NCBI GenBank assembly: GCA_963777975.1
Contig: CAVZSO010000009.1
Span: 186,001-250,000, forward strand
Source: CSP1-4 sp963777975
GTDB taxonomy: Bacteria > Chloroflexota > Limnocylindria > Limnocylindrales > CSP1-4
DNA: 64,000 bases
Reading direction: 5' to 3'
Every line of letters starts with the position of its first letter. Position 1 is the first letter of the stretch. A model generated the notes under the pieces. That model did not search any database, had not been told where the DNA came from, and was given only the letters and a program-made list of their open reading frames with translations. Made by a program: the position numbers and the translations under genes. Shown one piece after another: positions 7,835 through 15,596 of the stretch.

Positions 7835-9043
7835 GGCGGCCCCGCTCACGAGGCGCCCGTCCTGGTAGACGGCCGTCACGCGCGCCGCCAGGTCGGCATA
7901 GTCGAAGGGGTCGCCACTGACGACGACAAGGTCGGCGCGTTTGCCTGGCTCGATGGTGCCCTGGTCATCGCTCACGCCGACCAGCTCGGCGGCACTGCGG
8001 GTGGTCGCCAGCATCGCCTGCGATGGGCTCATGCCGCACTCGACCATGAGGGCCAGCTCGCGCAGGTTCTGACCGTGGGCTGTGACACCCGAGTCGGTAC
8101 CCATGGCGACCTTGACACCAGCGTCGATCGCCCGCCGCACGGCGGCTCGGTGGATATCGATGACCTCGGTCGCCTTGCGAACGCTGGCCGCTGGGATGGC
8201 GGCGCCAGCGGCGACCGCATCGAGGACGCCCTGCGGCGCGAGCAGGGTCGGTACCAACCAGGTCCCGCGGTCGAGCATCATCTCGATGGCCTCGTCGTCG
8301 AGGAAGATGCCGTGCTCGATGCTGCGGATGCCGGCCCGCACGGCGGCCTTGATGCCCGGCGCCCCCTGCGCGTGCGCCATGACGGGGATGCCAGCGGCCG
8401 TCGCCTCCTCGACGAGGACCGCCAGCTCCGCGTCCCGGAAGTGGCCGTGGCGCGGGTCATCGCGGGGCGACAGGACACCGCCCGAGGTGCAGACCTTGAT
8501 CTGATCGGCGCCGGCTCGGATGATCTCGCGCACCCGACGTCGCATCTCGTCGGGGCCGTTGACGATGCCCGATGGCATGCCCGGCCAGCTGAGCGGCGAG
8601 AAGTCGTAGCCGGATGGCAGCCAGCCGTCCGCGTGACCGCCGGACTGGGAGAGGATGGTCGTCGCGATGTGCAGGCGTGGCCCGGCGATCAGTCCGTCGG
8701 CGACTGCTGTCTTGACGCCCAGGTCGGCGAAGCCAGCATCGCGCACGGTCGTGATGCCACACGCCAGGGTCGCGCGCAGGTTCTCGATGGCCACGTAGAA
8801 CCAGTACGAGAAGGGCGTCTCCAGCTCCCGGTTGGTGTCCAGCCGGTCGGGGCTGACGGTGACGTGGGTGTGGCAATCGAACATGCCGGGCAGGAGGGCA
8901 CGTCCGTCGAGCTCGATCGCGTCGTCGCCATCCAGGCCCCGGCCGACATCGACGATGCGACCGTCCTCGACGACCACGTCCGAGCCGGCGAGCGTGGCGC
9001 TGCCGTCGAAGACCCGCCCACCCCTGAAGATCGTCCGTGCCAT
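7832..9043 (-). CDS. Amidohydrolase (imidazolonepropionase/prolidase-like)
   Basis: A 403-residue amidohydrolase-superfamily enzyme. Metal and catalytic positions: CHTHVT (H-x-H), IKVCTSGG (Lys, bridging), MAHAQG (His), SIEHG (His) and MGTDSG (Asp). The C-terminal beta domain carries GTIEPGKRADLVVVSGDP. The close CHTH/IK/AHAQG/IEHG pattern is that of Xaa-Pro or Xaa-Arg dipeptidase and imidazolonepropionase-like enzymes; substrate is unknown. GGGAGGTGATCG precedes the ATG. The phosphotriesterase-like gene follows on the same strand. Confidence 0.88.
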   Translation of the reverse strand: MARTIFRGGRVFDGSATLAGSDVVVEDGRIVDVGRGLDGDDAIELDGRALLPGMFDCHTHVTVSPDRLDTNRELETPFSYWFYVAIENLRATLACGITTVRDAGFADLGVKTAVADGLIAGPRLHIATTILSQSGGHADGWLPSGYDFSPLSWPGMPSGIVNGPDEMRRRVREIIRAGADQIKVCTSGGVLSPRDDPRHGHFRDAELAVLVEEATAAGIPVMAHAQGAPGIKAAVRAGIRSIEHGIFLDDEAIEMMLDRGTWLVPTLLAPQGVLDAVAAGAAIPAASVRKATEVIDIHRAAVRRAIDAGVKVAMGTDSGVTAHGQNLRELALMVECGMSPSQAMLATTRSAAELVGVSDDQGTIEPGKRADLVVVSGDPFDYADLAARVTAVYQDGRLVSGAA

Positions 9044-9164
9044 CGATCACCTCCCACCGCGCATCTTCGCCGACCGGGAGCATCGGCGTGGCGTCAGCGC
9101 GCTCCGACCGTCGCGCTCGCACCGCCGACGCTGCTGCCTGTGACGTTCCGGTCGCCTCGTAGGC

Positions 9165-9797
9165 TCAGCCCCGACCCAGGTCCTCGATACGATCCACGTC
9201 ACGGCGCCACGCGCCCTCCGGATCCACGCGTCGCCATGTCCGCTCGGGCACGATGACGGGCTCCAGCGCGGCGATCAGTGCCCGGAGGCTGCGCTGATCG
9301 GACGCCAGGTGGGTTCGAGCGGCCTCCGATGCCGGATAGCGACGCAGCACCGCGGGCAGGGGTCGCGGTCGGTCGTGCTCGGCGAGCACGGCGGCGTCCG
9401 CCTCACGGATCGAGTCGATCAGCAGATGGAGCAAGGCCGGCGTCAGGTCGGGCTGGTCGCCGCCGACGACCAGCACGAGCTCCGAATGCGCAGCCTCGAG
9501 CCCGGCCACGAGCCCGGCCAGCGGCCCGGCGTCGGCCAGCACGTCGCGCACGACGCGGACGGGCACCTTCGCCTCCGTCGGCAGCGGCGGCTCACCGGTC
9601 GCGTCCTGCGCAACGACGACGATCACCTCGTCGCAGGACGTCGCCGCGGCAAGGACCGCATGATGGAAGAGCGGCCGACCACGCAGCTCGACTTGCAGCT
9701 TGTCGGATCCGCCGAAGCGTGAGGATCGCCCGCCGGCGAGCACGATGCCGACCAGGGTCGCAGACCGCGGCTCGGTCGATCCTGAGCGCTCGTCCAT
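9165..9797 (-). CDS. mobA: Molybdenum cofactor guanylyltransferase (MobA-like)
   Basis: A 210-residue nucleotidyltransferase with the signature LAGGRSSRFGGSDK (residues about 19-32) and the later metal-binding VVGGDQPDL. MobA transfers GMP from GTP to molybdopterin to make the guanine dinucleotide cofactor that FdhA-type enzymes bind. It is the last gene of the long minus-strand formate dehydrogenase block and starts 3 nt after the phosphotransferase stop, which supports the MobA assignment over related sugar or cytidylyl transferases. MocA (CTP-specific) cannot be fully excluded. Confidence 0.82.
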   Translation of the reverse strand: MDERSGSTEPRSATLVGIVLAGGRSSRFGGSDKLQVELRGRPLFHHAVLAAATSCDEVIVVVAQDATGEPPLPTEAKVPVRVVRDVLADAGPLAGLVAGLEAAHSELVLVVGGDQPDLTPALLHLLIDSIREADAAVLAEHDRPRPLPAVLRRYPASEAARTHLASDQRSLRALIAALEPVIVPERTWRRVDPEGAWRRDVDRIEDLGRG

Positions 9798-9800
9798 GGC

Positions 9801-10775
9801 TCAGCGCCCCAGCGCGTCGAGGAGCCGGTCGATCGACTCGAGCGTGAAGAGCGTTGTGTCCAGCTCGTCGATCCGGTACGCCATCCGGGCGCGCTCCTCG
9901 TCGGTCGTGGATGCGATGCCAAGTCGAGCGTACGTGTCGGCGATATGGCTCTGCACGGCGATCGCCAGTGCGAACGACTCGCGCCCGAGGATGTCCGCCG
10001 GTCCGCCCGCCTCGTGGTAGACCCGCAGGAAGTCGCGCGCGGCCGCGGGCCCCCTGGCGAAGTCGAGCATCGCGTAGGCGAGCTCCTGTTCGTAGGGCGC
10101 AGGACCGGAATTCTCCCAGTCCAGGATGACCGGCAGGCCGGCGACATCGAGGAGCACGTTCTCGGGGTTGAAGTCGAGGTGGCAGCGGCGGAGCTCGGCG
10201 AGGGGCAAGCGGTCGAGACGAGCCTCGCGGACGATCGCCTCGGCGGCCTCCGCGCCCGGTGCCAGGCGCTCGAACGCCTCGAGCCATGGCGGTGCGCCCT
10301 CGCGCACCGCATCGACGAGCGAAGCCCAGCCCTCGGCGCCGATGGGCTCCGAGAACCAGGGGTCCATCGGCGTTGATGCCGGCCGGTCGAGGCACTGGAG
10401 GCGGGCGAGCAGGGCGGCCGCGATCCCTGGCGCCGGCGCGCGGCTCGGCGCGGCAAGATCGACCCACTCGTAGACCCGGAACGCGACCATCCCTCCACCG
10501 GGCCGCTCGAGCTCGAGGAGCACGTCGCCGCTGGGCCGCGTGATGGGCCGAGGCATCGGCAGGCCGGCCTCGAGCGCCGCTCGCTGGAATGCGACGTCGG
10601 CGCGGGCGTCCGCCTCGTCCAAGGGATAGAACAGCTCCTTGACCGCATGCCGTCCTCGGTCGGTATCCACCCGCCAGACCCTGCCCATCTCGCCCCGCGC
10701 CACCGGCACCGCACGGTCCGTCGGTGCCCCGAGCGCGAACGCGCCAGCGAGCAGCCGCGCCTCGCGGTCGTTCAC
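9801..10775 (-). CDS. Aminoglycoside-phosphotransferase-like kinase
   Basis: About 324 residues from a GTG start. The APH/choline kinase fold is shown by the catalytic loop CHLDFNPENVLLD (H-x-D-x4-N) and the metal-binding VILDWENSGPAPYEQELAYAML, with an N-terminal nucleotide-binding lobe AVKELFYPLD. Substrate is unknown; such kinases phosphorylate antibiotics, choline, homoserine or sugars. It lies between the HIT gene and mobA in the fdh block. The frame is open far upstream, so the start is uncertain: the GTG at 10775 gives the usual family length and avoids the HIT gene. Confidence 0.78.
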   Translation of the reverse strand: MNDREARLLAGAFALGAPTDRAVPVARGEMGRVWRVDTDRGRHAVKELFYPLDEADARADVAFQRAALEAGLPMPRPITRPSGDVLLELERPGGGMVAFRVYEWVDLAAPSRAPAPGIAAALLARLQCLDRPASTPMDPWFSEPIGAEGWASLVDAVREGAPPWLEAFERLAPGAEAAEAIVREARLDRLPLAELRRCHLDFNPENVLLDVAGLPVILDWENSGPAPYEQELAYAMLDFARGPAAARDFLRVYHEAGGPADILGRESFALAIAVQSHIADTYARLGIASTTDEERARMAYRIDELDTTLFTLESIDRLLDALGR

Positions 10776-10866
10776 GTCGCAGTACCCACGCGGCGCCGCT
10801 CGTCGCGCGTCTGGATCGTCGCGACGAGACCCGGCGGCTCTCCTGCGATGGCCTGGTCGAGCGTGC

Positions 10867-11313
10867 CTATGTCTCGTGGCCGAGCGCGGCCTTGATGGCC
10901 TCGGCCTGCCGGTCCAGCGTCTCACGTGTGGGCCGCTCGGCATCCCACGCCGCGGCGTGGACACGGAAGCCGTCATCCGGCGTGCGCGGGATGACGTGGA
11001 CGTGCAGGTGTGGGACCTCCTGGCCGGCCACCTCGCCGTCGGCCAGGAAGAGGTTGACGCCGTCCGCCTGGAAGCTGGACGTGCGGAGCGCGACCGCGAT
11101 GCGGCGGGCGATGCGCATGACGTGGGCGAAGGTCTCGACGGGCGCGTCCGCAAGCGATGCGTGATGGCGGTTCGGGACCACCAGCAGGTGGCCCTGCGTG
11201 ACCGGGTTGATGTCCAGGAAGGCGCTCGCCGTCGCGCCGCGATGGACGAAGCTGGCTGGCAACTCGTCGGCGACGATGCGACAGAGGATGCAGTCGGGGT
11301 CCGTGGCTGGCAT
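10867..11313 (-). CDS. HIT-family nucleotide hydrolase
   Basis: A 148-residue histidine-triad protein. The active-site motif HLHVHVIPR (H-x-H-x-H) lies near residues 100-108. The N-terminal CILC is half of the zinc site seen in many bacterial HIT proteins. HIT enzymes cleave nucleotidyl-phosphoramidates or dinucleoside polyphosphates. It begins 4 nt after the stop of the iron-sulfur subunit gene, so it is read with the fdh genes. Confidence 0.9.
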   Translation of the reverse strand: MPATDPDCILCRIVADELPASFVHRGATASAFLDINPVTQGHLLVVPNRHHASLADAPVETFAHVMRIARRIAVALRTSSFQADGVNLFLADGEVAGQEVPHLHVHVIPRTPDDGFRVHAAAWDAERPTRETLDRQAEAIKAALGHET

Positions 11314-11317
11314 GGGT

Positions 11318-12307
11318 CTACTCCGGGCGCGGCCGCTCCTGCACGAACTGGAAGCCGAAGCGGCCCTTGACGCACAGATGGCCATTGGTGGTCGAGACGT
11401 CGAGCGGCGAGGTGACCTTGACGATCTCGTTGTCCTGGACGTGGAGCGTCAACGTGCAGCCGACGCCGCAATAGGGGCAGATGGTGTCGGTCAGCGTCTG
11501 TGCCGAGGCATCCCATGTGCCCGCCGCGCGCATCTCGTGCTCGCTCCGGAACATGAGCGCCCCGGTCGGGCAGACCCCGATGCAGTTGCCGCAGTAGACG
11601 CACGCGGAATCGGGCAGGCCGACGTTCCACTCGGTCGAGATGCGGGCATCGAAGCCACGGCCGGCGACGCCGATGGCGAACGTGTTCTGGGCATCGACCC
11701 CGCAGGCCTCGACGCACTTGTAGCAGAGGATGCACTTGGCGTAGTCCCGCACATAGAGCTCGTTGTCGACCTTGACTGGCTGCGCCACGGTGGCCGCCTG
11801 GTGGCCCTCGGGCGCCTCGTGCTCGCCGGCCAGGCGCGCGTCGCGCACGCCGGCCGGGGCAGGCTCCGCCGGTGGGCCGAAGCGGTTCGGGTCGGCGCCG
11901 TAGCGCGCCATGTAGCCCTCGACCTCGGGAGCGGTCGACAGGTCGACCGACGAGCCGAGCAGCTCGAGCACGAGCTTGCGGCTGGTGCGCACGCGCTCGG
12001 AGTCGGTGGCGACCTTCATGCCCGCTTCGACCTTGCGCGAGCACGCCGGCGCCAGGACGCGCGCACCTTCGAGCTCGACGACGCAGACGCGGCAGACGTT
12101 GACCGGCGTCAGGTTCTCGAGATAGCACAGGGTCGGCGTCTCGATGCCCTCGGCGCGACAGGCGTCGAGGATGGTCGAGCCCTCTGGCGCGGTGACCGCC
12201 CGGCCGTCGATCTCGAGCTCGATCGGAGCCGGCGCGGGCCGCTCTGGCGCCGATGGGACGGTCGTCGGACGCGGGGCCGGATGGAACCAGATCGGGTCGG
12301 CGGTCAT
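11318..12307 (-). CDS. Formate dehydrogenase iron-sulfur subunit carrying the FdhA N-terminal [4Fe-4S] domain
   Basis: A 329-residue protein with four cluster sites in order. A plant-type [2Fe-2S] uses C61, C72, C75 and C89. Two ferredoxin [4Fe-4S] sites use C192/195/198/202 and C236/239/242/246. A final [4Fe-4S] motif CPYCGVGC (277-284) with C312 in LCVKGRFGFQF is the first domain of molybdopterin oxidoreductases. In FdsA-type formate dehydrogenases these parts and the catalytic domain form one chain of about 950-980 residues. Here the chain is cut after KGRFGFQFVQ, and the catalytic remainder is encoded 3.3 kb upstream in the same operon (fdhA); 329 + 638 residues add up to the usual length. 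Role: pass electrons from the Mo/W site to the NuoF-like subunit. Start at the ATG 13 nt after the nuoF-like stop. Confidence 0.85.
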   Translation of the reverse strand: MTADPIWFHPAPRPTTVPSAPERPAPAPIELEIDGRAVTAPEGSTILDACRAEGIETPTLCYLENLTPVNVCRVCVVELEGARVLAPACSRKVEAGMKVATDSERVRTSRKLVLELLGSSVDLSTAPEVEGYMARYGADPNRFGPPAEPAPAGVRDARLAGEHEAPEGHQAATVAQPVKVDNELYVRDYAKCILCYKCVEACGVDAQNTFAIGVAGRGFDARISTEWNVGLPDSACVYCGNCIGVCPTGALMFRSEHEMRAAGTWDASAQTLTDTICPYCGVGCTLTLHVQDNEIVKVTSPLDVSTTNGHLCVKGRFGFQFVQERPRPE

Positions 12308-12320
12308 GGTCGGGCGTCTC

Positions 12321-13631
12321 TCATCGGGCGACCGCCGCGAACGCATCGAGGTTCTTGAAGGCGCTGCCGATGGCCGCCGCGGCCGTCTGACCGAGGCCGC
12401 AGATGGACGCGTCGCGCATCGCCTGGGCGATCTCGTTGAAGAGGTGCATCTCGTCGTCGCGCGTGCCGTTCAGGCGATCGACCGCCAGCCGGTGCAGGAG
12501 CTCCTCCTGGCGGACCGTGCCCACGCGGCAGGGCACGCACTGGCCACACGATTCGTCGCGGAAGAAGCGAGCGATGCGAAGCAGGATGGCGGGCAGATCC
12601 ACGGTCTCGTCGAAGACCATGATGACCCCGGAGCCAAGCGTCGCGCCTGCCGCCCGGGTGCCTTCGAACGTCAGCGACATGTCCAGCGCGTCCGGGCCGA
12701 CGAAGACGCCGGCCGCGCCGCCGAGCAGGATGGCCTGGATGGTGTGATCGCCCGCCACGCCGCCGGCGAGGGCGATGAGCTCGCCCAGTGATGCCCCGAA
12801 GTCGACTTCGTAGAGCCCGGGCCGCGCGACGTTGCCGGAGACGCAGAAGAGCTTGGGTCCGGTCGAGCCATCCGTGCCGATGCGCGCGAACGCTTCGCCG
12901 CCGTCCCGCAGGATGAGCGGCACGTTGGCCAGCGTCTCGACATTGTTGACGACCGTCGGCTTGCCGAAGAGCCCGACCTGGACCGGGAAGGGCGGCTTGT
13001 TGCGCGGCTCGCCGCGCTTGCCTTCGATGCTGTTGAAGAGCGCCGTCTCCTCGCCGCAGATGTAGGCGCCGGCACCACGGCGGATCTCGACCTCGAAGGT
13101 GAAGCCGGAGCCGAGGATGTCCTGGCCCAGCAGACCGGCAGCCGTGGCGTGTTCGATGGCGCGCGCCATGGTCGCCTCCGCGTCCGGATACTCGCCCCGG
13201 ACGTAGAGGTAGCCATGCTCGCAGTCGGCGGCCAGGGCAGCGATGGACATGCCCTCGAGCACGGCGAAGGGATCGAGCTCCATGACCACGCGATCCTTGA
13301 ACGTGCCCGGCTCCGACTCGTCGGCATTGCAGACCAGATAGTGCGGTCGGGCGGACTGCTCGGCGACGGCCGCCCACTTGCGCCCGGTCGGGAAGGCCGC
13401 TCCGCCGCGCCCGACGAGCTTGGCGGCGAGGACCTCGTCGACGACCGCCTTGGCACCCATCGCCAGGGCCCGCTCGAGGCCGACGTAGCCGCCCGAGGCT
13501 CGATACGCGGCAAGGTCCGTCGCGTCGGTCGCCCCGATGCGGGTCAGCAAACGGAGCGATGAACCGCCAGCCTGGGGAACGCTCCGCGCCGGGTCTACCG
13601 CCCCGCTCCGTGCGAGGTGAGCGATCTGCAC
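12321..13631 (-). CDS. NADH-binding NuoF-like subunit of formate dehydrogenase
   Basis: A 436-residue flavoprotein (51-kDa NuoF/FdsB family). GRGGAAFPTGRKW (74-86) forms the NAD and FMN site with ADESEPGTFKDR. The SLBB region follows, and the last part has the [4Fe-4S] ligands CGQCVPC (C362, C365, C368) and C411 in ICGLGQTA. It takes electrons from the iron-sulfur subunit and reduces NAD+. There is no N-terminal thioredoxin-like extension. The GTG at 13631 is the only nearby start that keeps the conserved RIGATDATDLAAYRASGGYVG region; it overlaps the end of the nuoE-like gene. Confidence 0.88.
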   Translation of the reverse strand: MQIAHLARSGAVDPARSVPQAGGSSLRLLTRIGATDATDLAAYRASGGYVGLERALAMGAKAVVDEVLAAKLVGRGGAAFPTGRKWAAVAEQSARPHYLVCNADESEPGTFKDRVVMELDPFAVLEGMSIAALAADCEHGYLYVRGEYPDAEATMARAIEHATAAGLLGQDILGSGFTFEVEIRRGAGAYICGEETALFNSIEGKRGEPRNKPPFPVQVGLFGKPTVVNNVETLANVPLILRDGGEAFARIGTDGSTGPKLFCVSGNVARPGLYEVDFGASLGELIALAGGVAGDHTIQAILLGGAAGVFVGPDALDMSLTFEGTRAAGATLGSGVIMVFDETVDLPAILLRIARFFRDESCGQCVPCRVGTVRQEELLHRLAVDRLNGTRDDEMHLFNEIAQAMRDASICGLGQTAAAAIGSAFKNLDAFAAVAR

Positions 13632-14222
13632 CCTCGTCGCCGATGGCCAGACGTTCCATCACCCTCGGCCGCGACGCCACGGGCGACCTCGGCACGGATC
13701 GCTTCCGCGTCGATGGCAGCCAGCGGTCCATGCGTCGGGATCGACGCCGGCGCTGGAGACCAGTGCGGCCGGCGCCTGTTCGCAGAGGCCGAGGCAGGGG
13801 CTACGGAGCCAGGTCGCCGAGCCGTCGGCATTCGGGGTGCCAGCAGGCCCGAGCGTCCCCTCCAGGTCCTCGCAGACCCGGCCGGCGCCGCGGGCGAGGC
13901 AGGCGATGTCGTCGCACACGTGGACGACGCGCGGTGGCCGTGGCTTGAGCGAGAGCAGGGCGTAGAAGCTGGCCACGCCGTAGGCCTCGGCGGGCGGCAC
14001 GCTCAGTCGGCGGCAGATCTCGTTGAGCGCCGGCTGGCTGATCCAGCCGACCCGCGACTGGACGGCGTGGAGCGCCGGCAGCAGGAGGTGGCGCCGATCG
14101 CGCGCCGCGTGACCTCCCCTGGCGCCGTGGCCATCGAAACCTGGCTCGCGCGGACCGGTGACCGACTCGATCGCGGCCCGCTCGACGGGAGAGGCCAGCG
14201 GGCCGATGACGTGGAGATCCAT
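13595..14222 (-). CDS. NuoE-like [2Fe-2S] subunit of formate dehydrogenase (one apparent frameshift)
   Basis: A 24-kDa NuoE/FdsG thioredoxin-fold protein. The [2Fe-2S] ligands are C103 and C108 (HVCDDIACLARG) and C143 and C147 (SPCLGLCEQAP). The typical GWISQPALNEICRRLSV and YGVASFYALLSL segments come before them. Near 13743 the frame ends in an Arg-rich nonsense tail, while removing one base continues as DHGPLAAIDAEAIRAEVARG, the normal C-terminus, ending at 13595. Start is the ATG at 14222, 8 nt after a TACACT box. It docks on the NuoF-like flavoprotein. Confidence 0.82.
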
Positions 14223-14230
14223 CGCCGCCG

Positions 14231-14236
14231 AGTGTA
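14231..14236 (-). promoter_or_regulatory. TACACT -10 box before the nuoE-like gene
   Basis: On the minus strand, CGCTACACT is followed by 8 nt and then the ATG at 14222. This internal promoter could drive nuoE-nuoF-iron-sulfur subunit-HIT-kinase-mobA separately from fdhA. Confidence 0.5.
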
Positions 14237-14271
14237 GCGAGGAGTCGTCGAGGTGATCTGCGACTCCGCGT

Positions 14272-14664
14272 TCAGGCCTCGGCGATGACCGCGATGGAGA
14301 TGCGCAGGCCGTCGATCTCCAGCGGATGCTTGGCACCCTGGCGGGCCGGTGGGTCGGTCGGGAACCAGTTCAGCCACTCCTCGTTCATGCCCGCGAAGTC
14401 GTTGGAGTAGCGCAGGATGAATGAGGCGCTGACGACCTTGGACATCGAGCTGCCCGCCGCGCGCAGGATGGCGTCGACGTTCTTGAGCACCTGGCGCGTC
14501 TGCTCTTCGATGGTCGAGCCCACGACGGCACCCGTGGCTGGATCGAAGGGTCCCTGGCCGGACACGAAGACGAGGCCGGCCGCCTTGACGGCCTGGCTGT
14601 AGGGGAAGCTGCCGTACGCGGCCGCGCCCGGCGCATCGGGCGTGTCGACGATCTCACGGGTCAT
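14272..14664 (-). CDS. RidA-family enamine/imine deaminase
   Basis: A 130-residue YjgF/YER057c/UK114 protein. It shows YSQAVKAAGLVFVSGQ, TRQVLKNVDAILRAAGSSMSKVV and a C-terminal PARQGAKHPL segment containing the Arg that binds the substrate carboxylate. RidA proteins hydrolyse reactive 2-aminoacrylate-type intermediates; several subfamilies sit in catabolic operons. It lies inside the formate dehydrogenase operon, between the methyltransferase and nuoE-like genes, with GGAGG before the ATG. Confidence 0.9.
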   Translation of the reverse strand: MTREIVDTPDAPGAAAYGSFPYSQAVKAAGLVFVSGQGPFDPATGAVVGSTIEEQTRQVLKNVDAILRAAGSSMSKVVSASFILRYSNDFAGMNEEWLNWFPTDPPARQGAKHPLEIDGLRISIAVIAEA

Positions 14665-14809
14665 GGTGCAGTCCTCCGACGACCGCGTCGGCGTCGATCG
14701 ACGCGGGAGGTCGCGGCCCGACCCGATGCTACCCGCGGAACCGCTGCCGCCGCGTTCCGGCAGTCGATCGACGGTCGGTGGGAGGCGATCTGCCGCCCGA
14801 CCGCTGGGC

Positions 14810-15583
14810 TCAGACCAGACCGCGGACGAACCAGGCTCGAGCGCTCAGGGTGAACGGCCCCGTCGGCGAGCCGAGGCGACGGAAGACGACCGCACCCAGT
14901 GCCGCGCGCTGATCGTCGTCGAGTGACGCGGCATACGCGCCCGAAGGACCGGGCGCGTGTGGGAACGGCAACCAGAAGTCATCGAAATCGACGTAGTCGG
15001 CGCTGACCACGAGCTGGCCGGTCGTCACCTCGCGCAGGCCCGACGCCTCCCATAGGCCCTGCAGCGCGCCACGCGAGGCGAACGGCATCGTCTTGGCCTC
15101 GTCGGGGGCATCGGGATCGAGCTCCAGCGCGGCGTCGAAGAACGCCCTGAGCATCGTCATCCCATCCGCATAGTCCCAGACGCAGCCGGCCACGGCCCGC
15201 CGAGCGACGCGCCGCATCTCCGACACGCCCTGATGGGCGTCGGTCATGAAGTTGACGACGAGCTGGCTCATGACCACGTCGAAGGCGTCGTCGTCGAAGG
15301 GCAGCTGCTCGGCCGCGGCCCGTTGCAGCACGGCGCCCGGCACGGCCTGCCGGGCGATCTCGAGGAACGGCTCGGAGGGATCGACGCCGGCCACCTGCTC
15401 AGGACCGAGGCGACTGGCCAGCTCGCCGAGCAACGCGCCCGACCCGCATCCGACGTCGAGCGCGGTCTCGCCGGCCACCACCCCGACGGCGTCGCAGAAG
15501 GCCGCCGCCAGCGCGGGCGTGTAACGGCCGACGACGCGGCCGTAGCCGGCGACCCTGGCCTCGAAGCTCGCCCGACCGCTCAT
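14810..15583 (-). CDS. SAM-dependent class I methyltransferase
   Basis: A 257-residue methyltransferase. Motif I is ALDVGCGSGALLGEL, the acidic loop is VAGVDPSEPFLEIAR and motif IV is LPFDDDAFDVVMSQLVVNFM. It resembles the UbiE/MenG-like small-molecule enzymes (Methyltransf_11 type). Substrate is unknown. It starts 13 nt after the fdhA stop and is probably translated from the same message. No established formate dehydrogenase maturation step needs a methyltransferase, so the link may be only positional. Confidence 0.85.
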   Translation of the reverse strand: MSGRASFEARVAGYGRVVGRYTPALAAAFCDAVGVVAGETALDVGCGSGALLGELASRLGPEQVAGVDPSEPFLEIARQAVPGAVLQRAAAEQLPFDDDAFDVVMSQLVVNFMTDAHQGVSEMRRVARRAVAGCVWDYADGMTMLRAFFDAALELDPDAPDEAKTMPFASRGALQGLWEASGLREVTTGQLVVSADYVDFDDFWLPFPHAPGPSGAYAASLDDDQRAALGAVVFRRLGSPTGPFTLSARAWFVRGLV

Positions 15584-15596
15584 CCTCGATGCAGGT

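Noticed and set aside
9801..12128. Very long minus-strand open frame (775 codons) spanning the kinase, HIT and iron-sulfur subunit genes
   Set aside because: Its N-terminal two-thirds is Arg/Ala/Pro-rich shadow sequence antisense or out of frame to clear HIT and ferredoxin-type proteins; only the last 324 codons match a family.
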